The notes below the pieces were generated by a model. That model was given only the letters and a program-made list of their open reading frames with translations. It was not told where the DNA came from and made no database searches. The position numbers and the translations under genes were made by a program. Shown here piece by piece: positions 10,501 to 18,066 of a stretch of 64,000 bases of DNA. Within the stretch, counting starts at the first letter, position 1. Each line of letters starts with the position of its first letter. This DNA is from Paraburkholderia sp. PGU19. Lineage in GTDB: Bacteria; Pseudomonadota; Gammaproteobacteria; Burkholderiales; Burkholderiaceae. The stretch spans positions 744,001 through 808,000 of the forward strand of contig NZ_AP023182.1 in the NCBI RefSeq assembly GCF_013426915.1. Direction: 5' to 3'.

Positions 10501-11304
10501 GGTCATGAAATGCGCGTCCGGCGTGCGCGTCTGCGGCACGTTCGACCCCCACATCACGATGAATGTGGAGTTGTACCAGTCGGCGGATTCGGGCACGTCG
10601 GTCTGCTCGCCCCATGTTTGGGGCGAAGCAGGCGGCAGATCGCAATACCAGTCATAGAAGCTCAGGCACACGCCGCCGATCAGCGACAGATATCGCGAAC
10701 CTGCCGCGTACGAGACCATCGACATCGCGGGAATCGGCGAAAAGCCCACCACGCGGTCTGGCCCGTGGCGCTTGACCGTGTGGACATTGGCGGCGGCGAC
10801 AATCTCGTTGACCTCGTCCCACGTCGAGCGTATGAAGCCGCCGAGTCCGCGCCGCGATTGATAGTTGCGGCGCGCGGCGTCGTCTTCGACGATCGATTGC
10901 CAGGCTTGCACCGGCTCCATCGTTCGGCGCCGCTCGCGCCATAGCTTGACGAGCGCGCTGCGCACGAGCGGATATTTGAGGCGGTTCGCGCTATACAGAT
11001 ACCACGAGTACGACGCGCCGCGCGAGCATCCACGGGGCTCGTGATTGGGCATGTCGGGGCGCGTGCGCGGGTAGTCGGTCTGCTGGGTTTCCCACGTGAC
11101 GATACCGCCCTTCACGTAGATCTTCCACGAGCATGAGCCCGTGCAGTTCACGCCATGCGTGGAGCGCACGATCTTGTCATGTTGCCATCGCTGCCGATAC
11201 GCGTCTTCCCACTTTCTGTCCTCGTCTGTGACGGCACCGTGACCGTCGGAAAACTGCGGCCGGACCGTAGTGAAGTAACGTAACCTGTCCAGAAAGTGGC
11301 TCAT
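7501..11304 (-). CDS. narG: respiratory nitrate reductase alpha subunit (molybdenum)
   Basis: NarG is the catalytic subunit reducing nitrate to nitrite with quinol electrons in anaerobic respiration. The 1267-residue protein has the N-terminal [4Fe-4S] motif HGVNCTGSCSW at about residue 49, the typical YPRTRPDMPNHEPRGCSRG segment, and full-length Mo-bisMGD domains. No twin-arginine leader is evident, consistent with a cytoplasm-facing enzyme. It is the first gene of the minus-strand operon narG-narH-narJ-narI-ppiC-narK. Two FNR/Anr-like boxes lie 95-320 bp upstream, suggesting induction under low oxygen. Confidence 0.97.
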   Translation of the reverse strand: MSHFLDRLRYFTTVRPQFSDGHGAVTDEDRKWEDAYRQRWQHDKIVRSTHGVNCTGSCSWKIYVKGGIVTWETQQTDYPRTRPDMPNHEPRGCSRGASYSWYLYSANRLKYPLVRSALVKLWRERRRTMEPVQAWQSIVEDDAARRNYQSRRGLGGFIRSTWDEVNEIVAAANVHTVKRHGPDRVVGFSPIPAMSMVSYAAGSRYLSLIGGVCLSFYDWYCDLPPASPQTWGEQTDVPESADWYNSTFIVMWGSNVPQTRTPDAHFMTEVRYKGTKIVSIFPDYAEGAKFGDIWLHPKQGTDAALALAMGHVILKEFHLAGKSDYFMDYCRRYTDMPCLVRLVPRGDRYVPERLVRASDFDDALGQTNNPDWKTVVIDAATNDAVVPVGSAGFRWGQKEGGDKGKWNLKEESASGAPIEPRLSFVHAHDEVVDVLFPYFGNIRHPHFNHTSHASELSRKIGARRIATRNGDMLVATVYDLFVANYGLDQGLGGEDIAASYDDDLPYTPAWQEAITGVKRADVINVARQFAENAHKTQGKSMVIIGAGINHWFHMDMSYRAIINMLIMCGCIGKSGGGWSHYVGQEKLRPQTGWTALAFALDWNRPPRQMNSTSFFYAHTDQWRYDPMDPGALLSPLADKSQFHGAPIDYNVRAERMGWLPSAPQLSANPLDVGRALNDPAQASAKIAGDLKSGSLRMACEDPDSPTNFPRNLFVWRSNLLGSSGKGHEYFLKHLLGTTNGVQGDEVFKSGHPRPEEITWHDEAPRGKLDLLVTLDFRMSTTCMYSDVVLPTATWYEKDDMNTSDMHPFIHPLSAAVDPAWQSKSDWEIFKGLARRFSELSVGHLGVERDVVLSPIAHDSPGELAQPFEVHDWKQGKCEPVPGRTMPSVIVVERDYPATYDRFTSLGPLMDKLGNGGKGITWDTKDEVALLGELNYRVANGQSNGTGTANDTAGRPRIDTALDAAEVILSLAPETNGAVAVKAWQAISAMTGIEHAHLADARADEKIRFRDIQAQPRKIISSPTWSGIESEHVSYNAGYTNVHELIPWRTLSGRQQLYQDHMWMRAFGESLCVYKPPIETGNYEHMLGARSNGNPEIALNFITPHQKWGIHSTYTDNLLMLTLSRGGPIVWLSEIDAKQIGVVDNDWIECYNANGALCARAVVSQRIPHGMVMMYHAQEKIVNTPGSEITGTRGGIHNSVTRVALKPTHMIGGYAQLAYGFNYYGTVGSNRDEFLIVRKMKHIDWLDDAPPDPANPASQHKHRQGETS

Positions 11305-11398
11305 AAAATTCCCGTGTCTGTCGGTATCGGCCGTTCCCAGACATTAAAGTCGGTAGATGTGGATAAGTAAAGTTGATGCATGAATTAGCCAGTCAGTC

Positions 11399-11412
11399 TT
11401 GATCCTGATGAA
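11399..11412. promoter_or_regulatory. FNR/Anr-like box upstream of narG
   Basis: TTGATCCTGATGAA matches the FNR/Anr consensus TTGAT-N4-ATCAA at nine of ten positions. It lies 95 bp before the narG ATG, a fitting place for anaerobic activation of the nar operon. Confidence 0.6.
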
Positions 11413-11610
11413 TAGGCTCATGCCGTTGGCTTCACTCCCGTAGCGTTGCGTTGTCGAGGCCGATGCCATACCCGGTCCTACCGGGCAGCCCTCCCGGGGA
11501 CGCCTGGCTCGGGTTTTCCCCAGACCAAGGGGCGATTCCTGGCGAGGCCAACAACGGCGGCACCGCCAATCAGCTATTCGTGTATATACCGTGGTTCTCT
11601 GATCGCTAAG

Positions 11611-11624
11611 TTGATGCAGGTCAA
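11611..11624. promoter_or_regulatory. second FNR/Anr-like box
   Basis: TTGATGCAGGTCAA matches TTGAT-N4-ATCAA at nine of ten positions. It sits about 310 bp from narG and about 340 bp from the plus-strand gene at 11966, so it may serve the rightward transcript toward the small proteins and the hemerythrin-like protein. Confidence 0.5.
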
Positions 11625-11965
11625 CTCGAACCTGGTGGGAGGGCGGATGATGAATTCATCTGCGCCATTTCATCCTTCTGACGCAGCGGGGAGAGTTTTC
11701 GAAGGACCATCTGCGGCATGAATGCGTCGGGATACGCAATCAGATTCGTGAGCAGATCATGTATGGGAATACCGTAGTGGCCGTGGACCGCGGCAGGCCG
11801 TCGATGCGTGCGTTGAACGAAGCCATCCATGTGGCATCAGTGCTCGTGGTACGGGGCCAGGAGGGCAACGGCTAGGTGTTCAACGTGGTGGCGCGCCGTG
11901 ACGCCGTGACCGGAGTACCCACCTGCGCAGTTGGAATAGAGACGGGTTTCCAGAGGAGCAGGATC

Positions 11966-12313
11966 ATGCAAATCGGGCCCAATTTTCATCCTCACTTTCG
12001 GCACGCCACCTTATCGACCTATGTCGCGAGCTATATCTTTCCGATACTCCTTGCAGTCTATGAGGTTTATCGCATCGCATACTGGCTCGTCAACTACGGT
12101 CTGAATTTATCGGTGTTCAAGGAGATGGGCTATGAGTTCACATTGATGCTCGTGCTGTTTGCAACGCAGATTGTCGTCGAATCTTGTTTTCTCTTCTTAG
12201 CGTGGGCAGGCGGACATTCCGACCTCGGGCGCCGCGTTCCCAATGTCGCACTTGGTCTCTTGTTGTCGGCTACGGTGCTTGCTTGCGACTTCGCGCTGCA
12301 GATGCTGCCGTAA
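11966..12313 (+). CDS. small membrane protein of unknown function
   Basis: This 115-residue protein is not a family I recognise. It is hydrophobic with about three predicted membrane segments, roughly residues 19-39 (ASYIFPILLAVYEVYRIAYW), 55-79 (FTLMLVLFATQIVVESCFLFLAW) and 92-112 (VALGLLLSATVLACDFALQML). The start at 11966 is chosen because AGAGGAGCAGG precedes it; the frame is open from 11876 but that N-terminus is not hydrophobic. It lies between the nar promoter region and the hemerythrin-like gene, so a link to low-oxygen physiology is possible but unproven. Confidence 0.65.
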   Translation: MQIGPNFHPHFRHATLSTYVASYIFPILLAVYEVYRIAYWLVNYGLNLSVFKEMGYEFTLMLVLFATQIVVESCFLFLAWAGGHSDLGRRVPNVALGLLLSATVLACDFALQMLP

Positions 12314-12484
12314 CGGCGAATGCAGGGAGATCGCATTCGTCAGTCGTCTTCCCTAAGACATCGATTGCGCTTTTCGACTTGCAGTCCAGCAGCATGCGAC
12401 AAAATGCGCGTCGACAACCTTTGGTAAGCATCTATTCTTGAAACGAGACCCGAAGCGCGGGGACTCTGATCAACGGAGACGACA

Positions 12485-12682
12485 ATGCTCAGCCCACATG
12501 AGATTGCAGCGCTCATGCTGCTTGAGACCAACCAGAATTCAAACACTCTGGATCTTGAGGATCTGGGTGCCTTGTGCGAGCGTCAGCTTGTTTCGCTAGA
12601 AAAGCTGGCCTCAGGATACGCACATGTGCGTTTGACTCCACAAGGCCGCTCAATACTCAGATCAGTCGGACGGATGCGCTAG
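12485..12682 (+). CDS. small hypothetical protein
   Basis: A 65-residue protein with a good ribosome site (GGAGACGAC before the ATG). The sequence runs MLSPHEIAALMLLE, then a segment SLEKLASGYAHVRLTPQGRSIL that resembles the recognition helix and wing of small winged-helix proteins. It may therefore bind DNA, but it is too short to assign. It precedes the hemerythrin-like gene by 70 bp on the same strand. Confidence 0.6.
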   Translation: MLSPHEIAALMLLETNQNSNTLDLEDLGALCERQLVSLEKLASGYAHVRLTPQGRSILRSVGRMR

Positions 12683-12753
12683 TTTATGCCGGGTTAGCAG
12701 AAATGACGCAGCAAATGGTACGCACTTGCTACGGCCTATAGGCGGAGGATGAG

Positions 12754-13335
12754 ATGCAACAACCATTAGCGAGAAGGGCGGTACAGACGATCATCCACGA
12801 ACATCAGCAACTCTCGACTGTGGTCAACGGGATGACGCGGTTTGTGGACTCCTTGGGCACGAGTGTGCATGCGCCCGGACCTATGGTGTTGCGGGCCATG
12901 CTTTACTACATTCGGGAATATCCGGAACAGGTGCATCACCCTAAGGAAGACAAATATTTATTCATGCGCTTGCGATTGCGCACGAATGAACTGGACGGTG
13001 TCATCGACGAACTGGAGGCGCAGCATGTACAGGGTGAAGCGCGGGTGCGAGATCTTGAGCGTGCCTTGGCGCGATATGAGGTGGCCGGTGATTCAGAGGT
13101 TCCTGCATTGCGGAAGATGGTCGAGGAATACGCTGCGTTTTACGGTAACCACAGGCGGCTGGAAGAGGAAGTGATTTTGCCCGCTGCGCTGCGATGCCTT
13201 ACCACCGCGGACTGGATAGAACTGGATGAAGCGTTTGGCGCCAATCGTGACCCGTTCGACAGCAGCGAGCTCGAGGGTGATCTCGACCATCTGTATTCAA
13301 TGATCGTGAACACAATCCCGGATCACGTCGCGTGA
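12754..13335 (+). CDS. hemerythrin-like (HHE domain) protein
   Basis: This 193-residue cytoplasmic protein has a hemerythrin HHE cation-binding four-helix bundle. Putative iron ligands are the histidines in IIHEHQQL (about residues 14-17), EQVHHPKEDKYLF (about 60-72), the histidine-containing EAQHVQGE, and YGNHRRLEEEVILP (about 131-144). Such proteins bind a di-iron centre and act in oxygen or NO sensing, storage or iron repair. The location beside nar suggests a role against nitrosative stress or in oxygen handling. GGAGGATGAG before the ATG supports the start. Confidence 0.85.
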   Translation: MQQPLARRAVQTIIHEHQQLSTVVNGMTRFVDSLGTSVHAPGPMVLRAMLYYIREYPEQVHHPKEDKYLFMRLRLRTNELDGVIDELEAQHVQGEARVRDLERALARYEVAGDSEVPALRKMVEEYAAFYGNHRRLEEEVILPAALRCLTTADWIELDEAFGANRDPFDSSELEGDLDHLYSMIVNTIPDHVA

Positions 13336-13992
13336 ATATATTGTTCAGATCAGTCAAAATGAAGATGGCGGGCGAAGTCACTTCGACTCGGTTATCGAGG
13401 GAAACGACTGTGTGAGCCACGGATCCCGAAAGACGCGCATGCGGGGTTCATCGTTGACGGTATGTTCGCGTCCAAATGCGGTTGAGTCATTCCTATTAGA
13501 CAACGGGGTGGCTGTTTAGGGGCGATCCGAGACGTCCCGTAAAGTAGTGATGCGGCGGAAGACGCCGCATACATCCGGTAGACACGCGCCTCCAACTGAC
13601 CATTGAATCTCTGAAGGTGCCGCAGCGACGATCTTAGGCGCGGATTTGCGTCCAGCGATCCGCATCATTAGCACCCAGGCGTGCTCTCAGGGAGCCGGAA
13701 AAGTTCGCTGGGAAGGCAGTTGATGGCAACCGGCCATCTACGGCCATTCGGCCAATCTATGGACCAGCCGGTTGAACGTCGGCTCCTGCCCGGATAGCTG
13801 ACGGCTACCCGCGTCCGAGAACTGGACGCTTGCGCGGTTCGACGTGCTACCCCGCGCGGCTTCCAGTCGAGCCCACTAAAATTGGATTCATCGGGTGTCT
13901 GCCGTATGCAGAAACCTCAACACTGTGGCCCACCCGGGGACCGGCTAGGCTCGGTCCATTTATTCCACCGACAGGCAGGAGGCCATCATTCT
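13336..13992. other. no recognisable gene; one perfect hairpin
   Basis: No supported coding region in about 650 bp. ATGCGGCG (13550-13557), five bases and CGCCGCAT (13563-13570) form a perfect hairpin without a T-tract, so it is not a clear terminator. Purpose unknown. Confidence 0.4.
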
Positions 13993-14412
13993 ATGCACGA
14001 GATCAGCGGTGTTGTTCGCGAGTTTGTTGAGGAGGTCCTGAACCAGGGGCGGATCGATGCCGCCGACCGGCTTGTCTGGGATGACATGGTCGAGCACGTC
14101 CCCTTCCCCGGCCAAGGTCCCGGTCTCCAAGGTCTCAAGGATGTCCTGCGAGGGATGCGGGCCGCGTTCCCGGATATGCACTGGCACATCGAGGAACAGC
14201 TCACCGAGGGTGACCGCGTGCTGACCCGCTTCGAGTGGACGGGCACTCACCGGGGAGAGTTCCTCGGCGTGCCTGCTACGGGGCAGTTGGTAAGGGTTTG
14301 GGGCATGGTCGTCGACCGCATTCAGGACGGCAGGATTAAGGAAACCCGCATCATCATGGACATGCTCGGACTGATGATACAACTCGGCGCGGTTCTCCCA
14401 CCGGGCCACTGA
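13993..14412 (+). CDS. SnoaL-like / ester cyclase family protein
   Basis: This 139-residue protein has the NTF2-like fold of SnoaL/ester-cyclase proteins: FVEEVLNQGRIDAADRLVWDDMVEH at the N-terminus, LKDVLRGMRAAFPDMHWHIEEQL in the centre and RFEWTGTHRGEFLGVPATG in the C-terminal half. Many such proteins are small enzymes or dehydratase-like accessory proteins, often mis-annotated; the substrate is unknown. The start at 13993 follows CAGGAGG, with long spacing, and removes an unlikely N-terminal extension. It stands alone upstream of the IclR pair. Confidence 0.75.
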   Translation: MHEISGVVREFVEEVLNQGRIDAADRLVWDDMVEHVPFPGQGPGLQGLKDVLRGMRAAFPDMHWHIEEQLTEGDRVLTRFEWTGTHRGEFLGVPATGQLVRVWGMVVDRIQDGRIKETRIIMDMLGLMIQLGAVLPPGH

Positions 14413-14766
14413 AACCGAGATGGACGAGCACGCGCCGGCCGGCACGCTGGCACCGATGACCGCAGGTATCCTGGAAGCTGTCGTCTAGGGGGCGGGTACG
14501 AATGACGGGAGTGGGTCGGTCTCAGTCTATGGAAAGCTTCGATCGTTGATCGACTGGATGCGGGGCCATGAGCGGCCGTTGACCCGCGCCTTCTCGATGA
14601 CATTCGGATGGCCGGTCAGCTTCGACACCGGCCCACGGTCTGAATTAGGATGGTGCACCGGGCGACGATGAACATGCGACCGGTCCATTCTTTAAAATGT
14701 CGCGCGTCCATCTCAACTATAACTGGTCGAGAAAATCCATAGAACTGCTGAGACGAGGAGATATCG
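14413..14766. other. no recognisable gene
   Basis: About 350 bp between the SnoaL-like gene and the first IclR gene. Nothing protein-like or strongly structured is visible; it presumably holds the promoter of the IclR gene. Confidence 0.4.
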
Positions 14767-15498
14767 TTGAGCAATACGGGCGTTGCAGCGGTCGAAAAAG
14801 CGTTGTCGCTGCTCGATTGCTTCCAACCGGGCAAGGAGTCGTTATCTCTGGCAGTGCTTGCCAAGGCGACGGGCATACCCGTCACTACGGTCTATCGGTT
14901 AATGAACTCGCTCGAGCGTAAGAGTTACGTCGTTCGCTCGGGTGAAGGCGTCTATTCTCTCGGGCATCGGCTGCACTATCTCGGCAAGCTCTATGAGCAG
15001 TCGTTTCGCCTGTCTGCCGTTGTCGAGCCGATCTTGCGCGAGCTTGCCACGGCGACGGGCGCAAGCGCGTCCTACTCTGTCGTCGAGCGCGGCAGATGGC
15101 TCTGTCTGTTCAGGGTCGACCCGGCGGAGGGTTTGCGTATCACGCGAGTCCCCGGCGATTTGCGAGATTTCGACAACACGCCTACCAGCGACGTACTGCG
15201 ATACTGGGGACTCAAAGAGCCGGTCTTCGATCGCTTTCCGACTCTTCCGATATTCAAGTCTGGTGCGCGCAATGTGCATACTGCCGCATCCGCGATGCCC
15301 ATCTTCGGCGCCGGCGATCAGTTCCTTGCTGCCCTGACGCTATCAGGCGCGGCATCGAGTCTGGAAGCGGCACGTACCGACGGGTCGTCCGTCGCACGGC
15401 ACGTCGGTGCCGCGATGGATCTGTCGCGGCGGCTGGGCGCCAGCGCGAAGTTGTGCGAGCGCATCTATATCCAGGCGACGAACGATTCCTCAACCTGA
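14767..15498 (+). CDS. IclR-family transcriptional regulator (copy 1)
   Basis: A 243-residue IclR regulator with an N-terminal winged helix (LSLAVLAKATGIPVTTVYRL, about residues 27-46) and a C-terminal effector-binding domain with HTAASAMPIFGAGDQFLAALT (about 174-194). It starts at TTG, supported by GACGAGGAGATATCG upstream. It is closely similar over its full length to the IclR encoded convergently at 15523-16233, so the two are duplicates. It probably controls the catabolic island to its right; the effector is unknown. The TTG start may keep its level low. Confidence 0.9.
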   Translation: MSNTGVAAVEKALSLLDCFQPGKESLSLAVLAKATGIPVTTVYRLMNSLERKSYVVRSGEGVYSLGHRLHYLGKLYEQSFRLSAVVEPILRELATATGASASYSVVERGRWLCLFRVDPAEGLRITRVPGDLRDFDNTPTSDVLRYWGLKEPVFDRFPTLPIFKSGARNVHTAASAMPIFGAGDQFLAALTLSGAASSLEAARTDGSSVARHVGAAMDLSRRLGASAKLCERIYIQATNDSST

Positions 15499-15522
15499 AC
15501 TATGTCTTCCTTGAAGCGGCAA

Positions 15523-16233
15523 TCAGGTGCCGTAGACATTCTCGCAAAACGCGACACTAGCCCCAAGCTTCCGGGATAGATCAGCGGCCGCATCCAGTTG
15601 CGGTCGATCCAGTTCGCCTGACGTGTGTGCCGCGCTGAGGCGCGACGCAGGACCGGAAAGCGTCAGCGCCGCCATGAACTTGTCGCCCGCGCCGAAGATC
15701 GGTACTGCGAACGCGGCCGTGTGGACGTCGCGCGCACCCGCCGTAAAGATCGGCAGTGCGGGCGGCTTGTCGTAAATGGGTTCGCCAAGTCCCCAGAAAC
15801 GGATCACCTGGCTGATCGCCGTGTCGTCGAGCGGGAGTGTCGTCCCCGCGAGCCGCGTTTCACGCAGACCTTCGGACGGCTCGGCCCGGAAAAGGCAAAG
15901 CCGCTGTCCATTATCGTGAACGTAGTACGATGCGCTTTCCCTGGTCAGCGCCGCCAGCGCGTGCAGCGCCGGTTCCACCACCGTGGACAGATGGAACGAC
16001 TGCTCGTACAGCTTCCCCAGGTACAGCACGCGATGCCCGAGCGAATAGTTGCCCGATTGCGCGCGCACGACATAACCCATTCGCTCCAGCGAGTTCATCA
16101 GTCGATAAACCGTCGTCTTGTGCATGCCGGCCGCTTGCGAGAGCATCGCGAGTGACTGCGACTCGGCACCCGGTTTAAAGCAGTCCAAAAGCGAAAGTGC
16201 TTTCTCGACAGCGACGACTCCCTCGTTTCCCAT
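15523..16233 (-). CDS. IclR-family transcriptional regulator (copy 2)
   Basis: This 236-residue IclR regulator has the winged helix SLAMLSQAAGMHKTTVYRLMN at about residues 27-47 and the effector domain ending near AALTLSGPASRLSAAH. It is divergent from the RraA gene at 16399 and shares the 165-bp intergenic region carrying two copies of TTGTACACAGTAAAAC, so it is the likely direct regulator of the island. It converges tail-to-tail with its paralogue 24 bp away. Confidence 0.92.
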   Translation of the reverse strand: MGNEGVVAVEKALSLLDCFKPGAESQSLAMLSQAAGMHKTTVYRLMNSLERMGYVVRAQSGNYSLGHRVLYLGKLYEQSFHLSTVVEPALHALAALTRESASYYVHDNGQRLCLFRAEPSEGLRETRLAGTTLPLDDTAISQVIRFWGLGEPIYDKPPALPIFTAGARDVHTAAFAVPIFGAGDKFMAALTLSGPASRLSAAHTSGELDRPQLDAAADLSRKLGASVAFCENVYGT

Positions 16234-16262
16234 TCCTGCCTCCAGTCGTTCATTTCCCTAGA

Positions 16263-16377
16263 TTGTACACAGTAAAACGTCGGTTTATACCGTAAAAGGG
16301 TAAACGCTAGTGGTCCGACGTGTCTTCGCTGGCTATAGTGATTTCACGCTGTACACCATAGTTGTACACAGTAAAAC
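16263..16377. promoter_or_regulatory. twin TTGTACACAGTAAAAC repeats (IclR operator candidate)
   Basis: The 16-bp word TTGTACACAGTAAAAC occurs exactly twice, at 16263-16278 and 16362-16377, 99 bp apart. A related GTACAC lies at 16350-16355. The first copy is 30 bp upstream of the minus-strand IclR start and the second 22 bp upstream of the RraA start, as expected for a regulator controlling itself and the divergent operon. Confidence 0.65.
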
Positions 16378-16398
16378 TCACGAACTGAGGTGAAATCC

Positions 16399-17097
16399 AT
16401 GAGCACGACGTCCGCAGCTACTTCCTCCATCCATCGCAATATCGAACGCGTGTCGCCGGAACTGGTCGAGGCAGCTGGCCGATATCAGGCAGCGATCCTC
16501 GCTGACGTCGCGGGCCGTCGCGGCACGCTGCATGGCCGGGTCAAGCCGCTGTCGCCGAAGATGAAAGTCGCGGGTCCGGCCGTCACGGTCGAAGTCCGTC
16601 CGGGCGACAACCTCGCCATCCACGCCGCGCTGTCCATCGCGAAGCCGGGCGACGTGATCGTCGTCGACGGGAAGGGCGATCTCTCCTGCGCGCTGATCGG
16701 CGAAATCATGGCGACGCAGGCAAAGGCGAGCGGCATCGCGGGCATCATCATCGATGGCGCCGTGCGTGATGCGCACGAACTGGCCAACGGCGACTACCCG
16801 ATCTTCGCGGCGGGCCTCAATCCCTGCGGCCCGACCAAAAGCGTCGCGGGCCGGGTGAATGTGCCGATCTCGGCCGGCGGCACTGCCGTCAATCCGGGCG
16901 ATCTCGTCGTCGCTGACGCGGACGGCGTGGTCATCGTTCCGCGCAACGATGTCGCACGCATCGTCGATCTCGCACAGAAGAAGCTCGACATAGAAACCGC
17001 GCGTATCGCGGCGATCCATAAGGGCGACGTGCGTCCGGGCTGGATCGAGAAAGAGCTGCGTGCAGTAGGCATGCTGGCCGAAGGCGAGGCGCTGTGA
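16399..17097 (+). CDS. RraA-family aldolase/decarboxylase-like protein
   Basis: A 232-residue RraA/HMG-aldolase-like protein. The hallmark GIIIDGAVRDAHEL (about residues 114-127) carries the Arg-Asp pair that binds substrate and metal in 4-hydroxy-4-methyl-2-oxoglutarate aldolases; VVADADGVVIVP follows near the C-terminus. Such enzymes cleave 2-oxo-4-hydroxy acids to pyruvate plus a second acid, or decarboxylate oxaloacetate. The start at 16399 is placed after GAGGTGAAATCC; a GTG nine bases earlier is possible. The stop overlaps the next gene, so it opens an operon with the dehydrogenase and the SMP-30 protein. Confidence 0.88.
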   Translation: MSTTSAATSSIHRNIERVSPELVEAAGRYQAAILADVAGRRGTLHGRVKPLSPKMKVAGPAVTVEVRPGDNLAIHAALSIAKPGDVIVVDGKGDLSCALIGEIMATQAKASGIAGIIIDGAVRDAHELANGDYPIFAAGLNPCGPTKSVAGRVNVPISAGGTAVNPGDLVVADADGVVIVPRNDVARIVDLAQKKLDIETARIAAIHKGDVRPGWIEKELRAVGMLAEGEAL

Positions 17098-18044
17098 TGC
17101 AGACGGCTTCGCATAAACCCGTCGTCCTCGTGACAGCGGCCGACCTTGCGCCGCAAGCGCTCGACATGTTGACCCAGTTCGACATCGTGTTCGCGGGCAA
17201 GCAGCCTACGGAAGACGACATCGTCGCGCTGTGCGCCCGGCACAAGCCGGTCGCGATCATCGTTCGATACGGCAAGGTCAACGCCCGCATCATGGACGCC
17301 GCCGAAAACCTGCAGGTGATATCGAAGCACGGCAGCGGCATTGACGTGATCGATCAGGCGGCTGCAACCGCGCGCGGTATCGCAGTGCGCGCGGCCATTG
17401 GTGCCAACGCGGCCGCCGTGGCGGAGCACGCCTGGGCGCTGATCCTCGCGTGCGCCAAGTCCGTGCCACAACTCGATGCGCGCATGCGCGAAGGTCACTG
17501 GGACAAATCCACGCATAAGTCCATCGAACTGGATGGGCGCACGCTCGGCCTCGTCGGACTGGGCGCGATTGGCCGACGCGTGGCAGCGATCGGTGCGGCC
17601 TTCGGCATGAACGTGCTCGCGTTCGATCCGTACGCGAAAGAAGCGCCGGCTGGCGTCAAGCTGGTGTCGCTCGACGAGTTGTACGCCGCTTCTGACATCG
17701 TCTCGCTGCATTGCCCGCTGACGGCGGAGAACCGCCAGATGCTCAACCGCGACACGCTCGCGCGGTTCAGGCGCGGCGCGATTCTCGTCAACACGGCGCG
17801 TGGCGGTCTGATCGACGAAGCCGCGCTCGCCGAGGCACTCGCAAGCGGCCAGTTGCGCTGCGCCGGTCTCGACAGCTTCGACGTCGAACCGATGACGAAT
17901 CCGCATCCGTTCCAGCAGATCCCGAACGCCATCCTGTCGCCGCATATCGGCGGCGTGAGCGATGCCGCGTACGTAAACATGGGCAAGGGCGCCGCCGCCA
18001 ATGTGCTCGCCGTCGTCGAAGAACACGCCCGCAACGCAGCCTGA
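17097..18044 (+). CDS. D-isomer-specific 2-hydroxyacid dehydrogenase
   Basis: A 315-residue NAD(P)-dependent enzyme of the phosphoglycerate dehydrogenase family. The Rossmann motif is GLGAIGRRVAAIGAAFG at about residues 148-164, the catalytic Arg lies in NTARGGLIDEAAL, and the catalytic Glu/His pair in FDVEPM and SPHIGGVSD. It should reduce a 2-keto acid or oxidise a 2-hydroxyacid in the cytoplasm. The ATG overlaps the RraA stop by one base, so the two are translationally coupled; the dehydrogenase may handle the keto acid made or used by the aldolase. It lacks the C-terminal ACT domain of SerA. Confidence 0.92.
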   Translation: MQTASHKPVVLVTAADLAPQALDMLTQFDIVFAGKQPTEDDIVALCARHKPVAIIVRYGKVNARIMDAAENLQVISKHGSGIDVIDQAAATARGIAVRAAIGANAAAVAEHAWALILACAKSVPQLDARMREGHWDKSTHKSIELDGRTLGLVGLGAIGRRVAAIGAAFGMNVLAFDPYAKEAPAGVKLVSLDELYAASDIVSLHCPLTAENRQMLNRDTLARFRRGAILVNTARGGLIDEAALAEALASGQLRCAGLDSFDVEPMTNPHPFQQIPNAILSPHIGGVSDAAYVNMGKGAAANVLAVVEEHARNAA

Positions 18045-18066
18045 AGTCCGCAAGAGAAGGCCCATC

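Larger units (their letters stand above)
11305..11965. other. nar upstream region, regulatory with a small orphan frame
   Basis: This 660-bp gap between narG and the divergent small membrane-protein gene holds two FNR/Anr-like boxes, listed separately. On the plus strand an open stretch ending with TAG at 11873-11875 encodes an unrecognised segment (from an ATG at 11759: MYGNTVVAVDRGRPSMRALN...) that reads like the end of a real protein but has no good start. It may be a gene remnant. Confidence 0.45.

Noticed and set aside
11373..11386. TTGATGCATGAATT as a third FNR box
   Set aside because: The second half-site is poor compared with TTGAT-N4-ATCAA.
12317..12339. CGAATGC-N9-GCATTCG hairpin after the small membrane protein gene
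   Set aside because: Perfect 7-bp stem but no T-tract, so not called a terminator.
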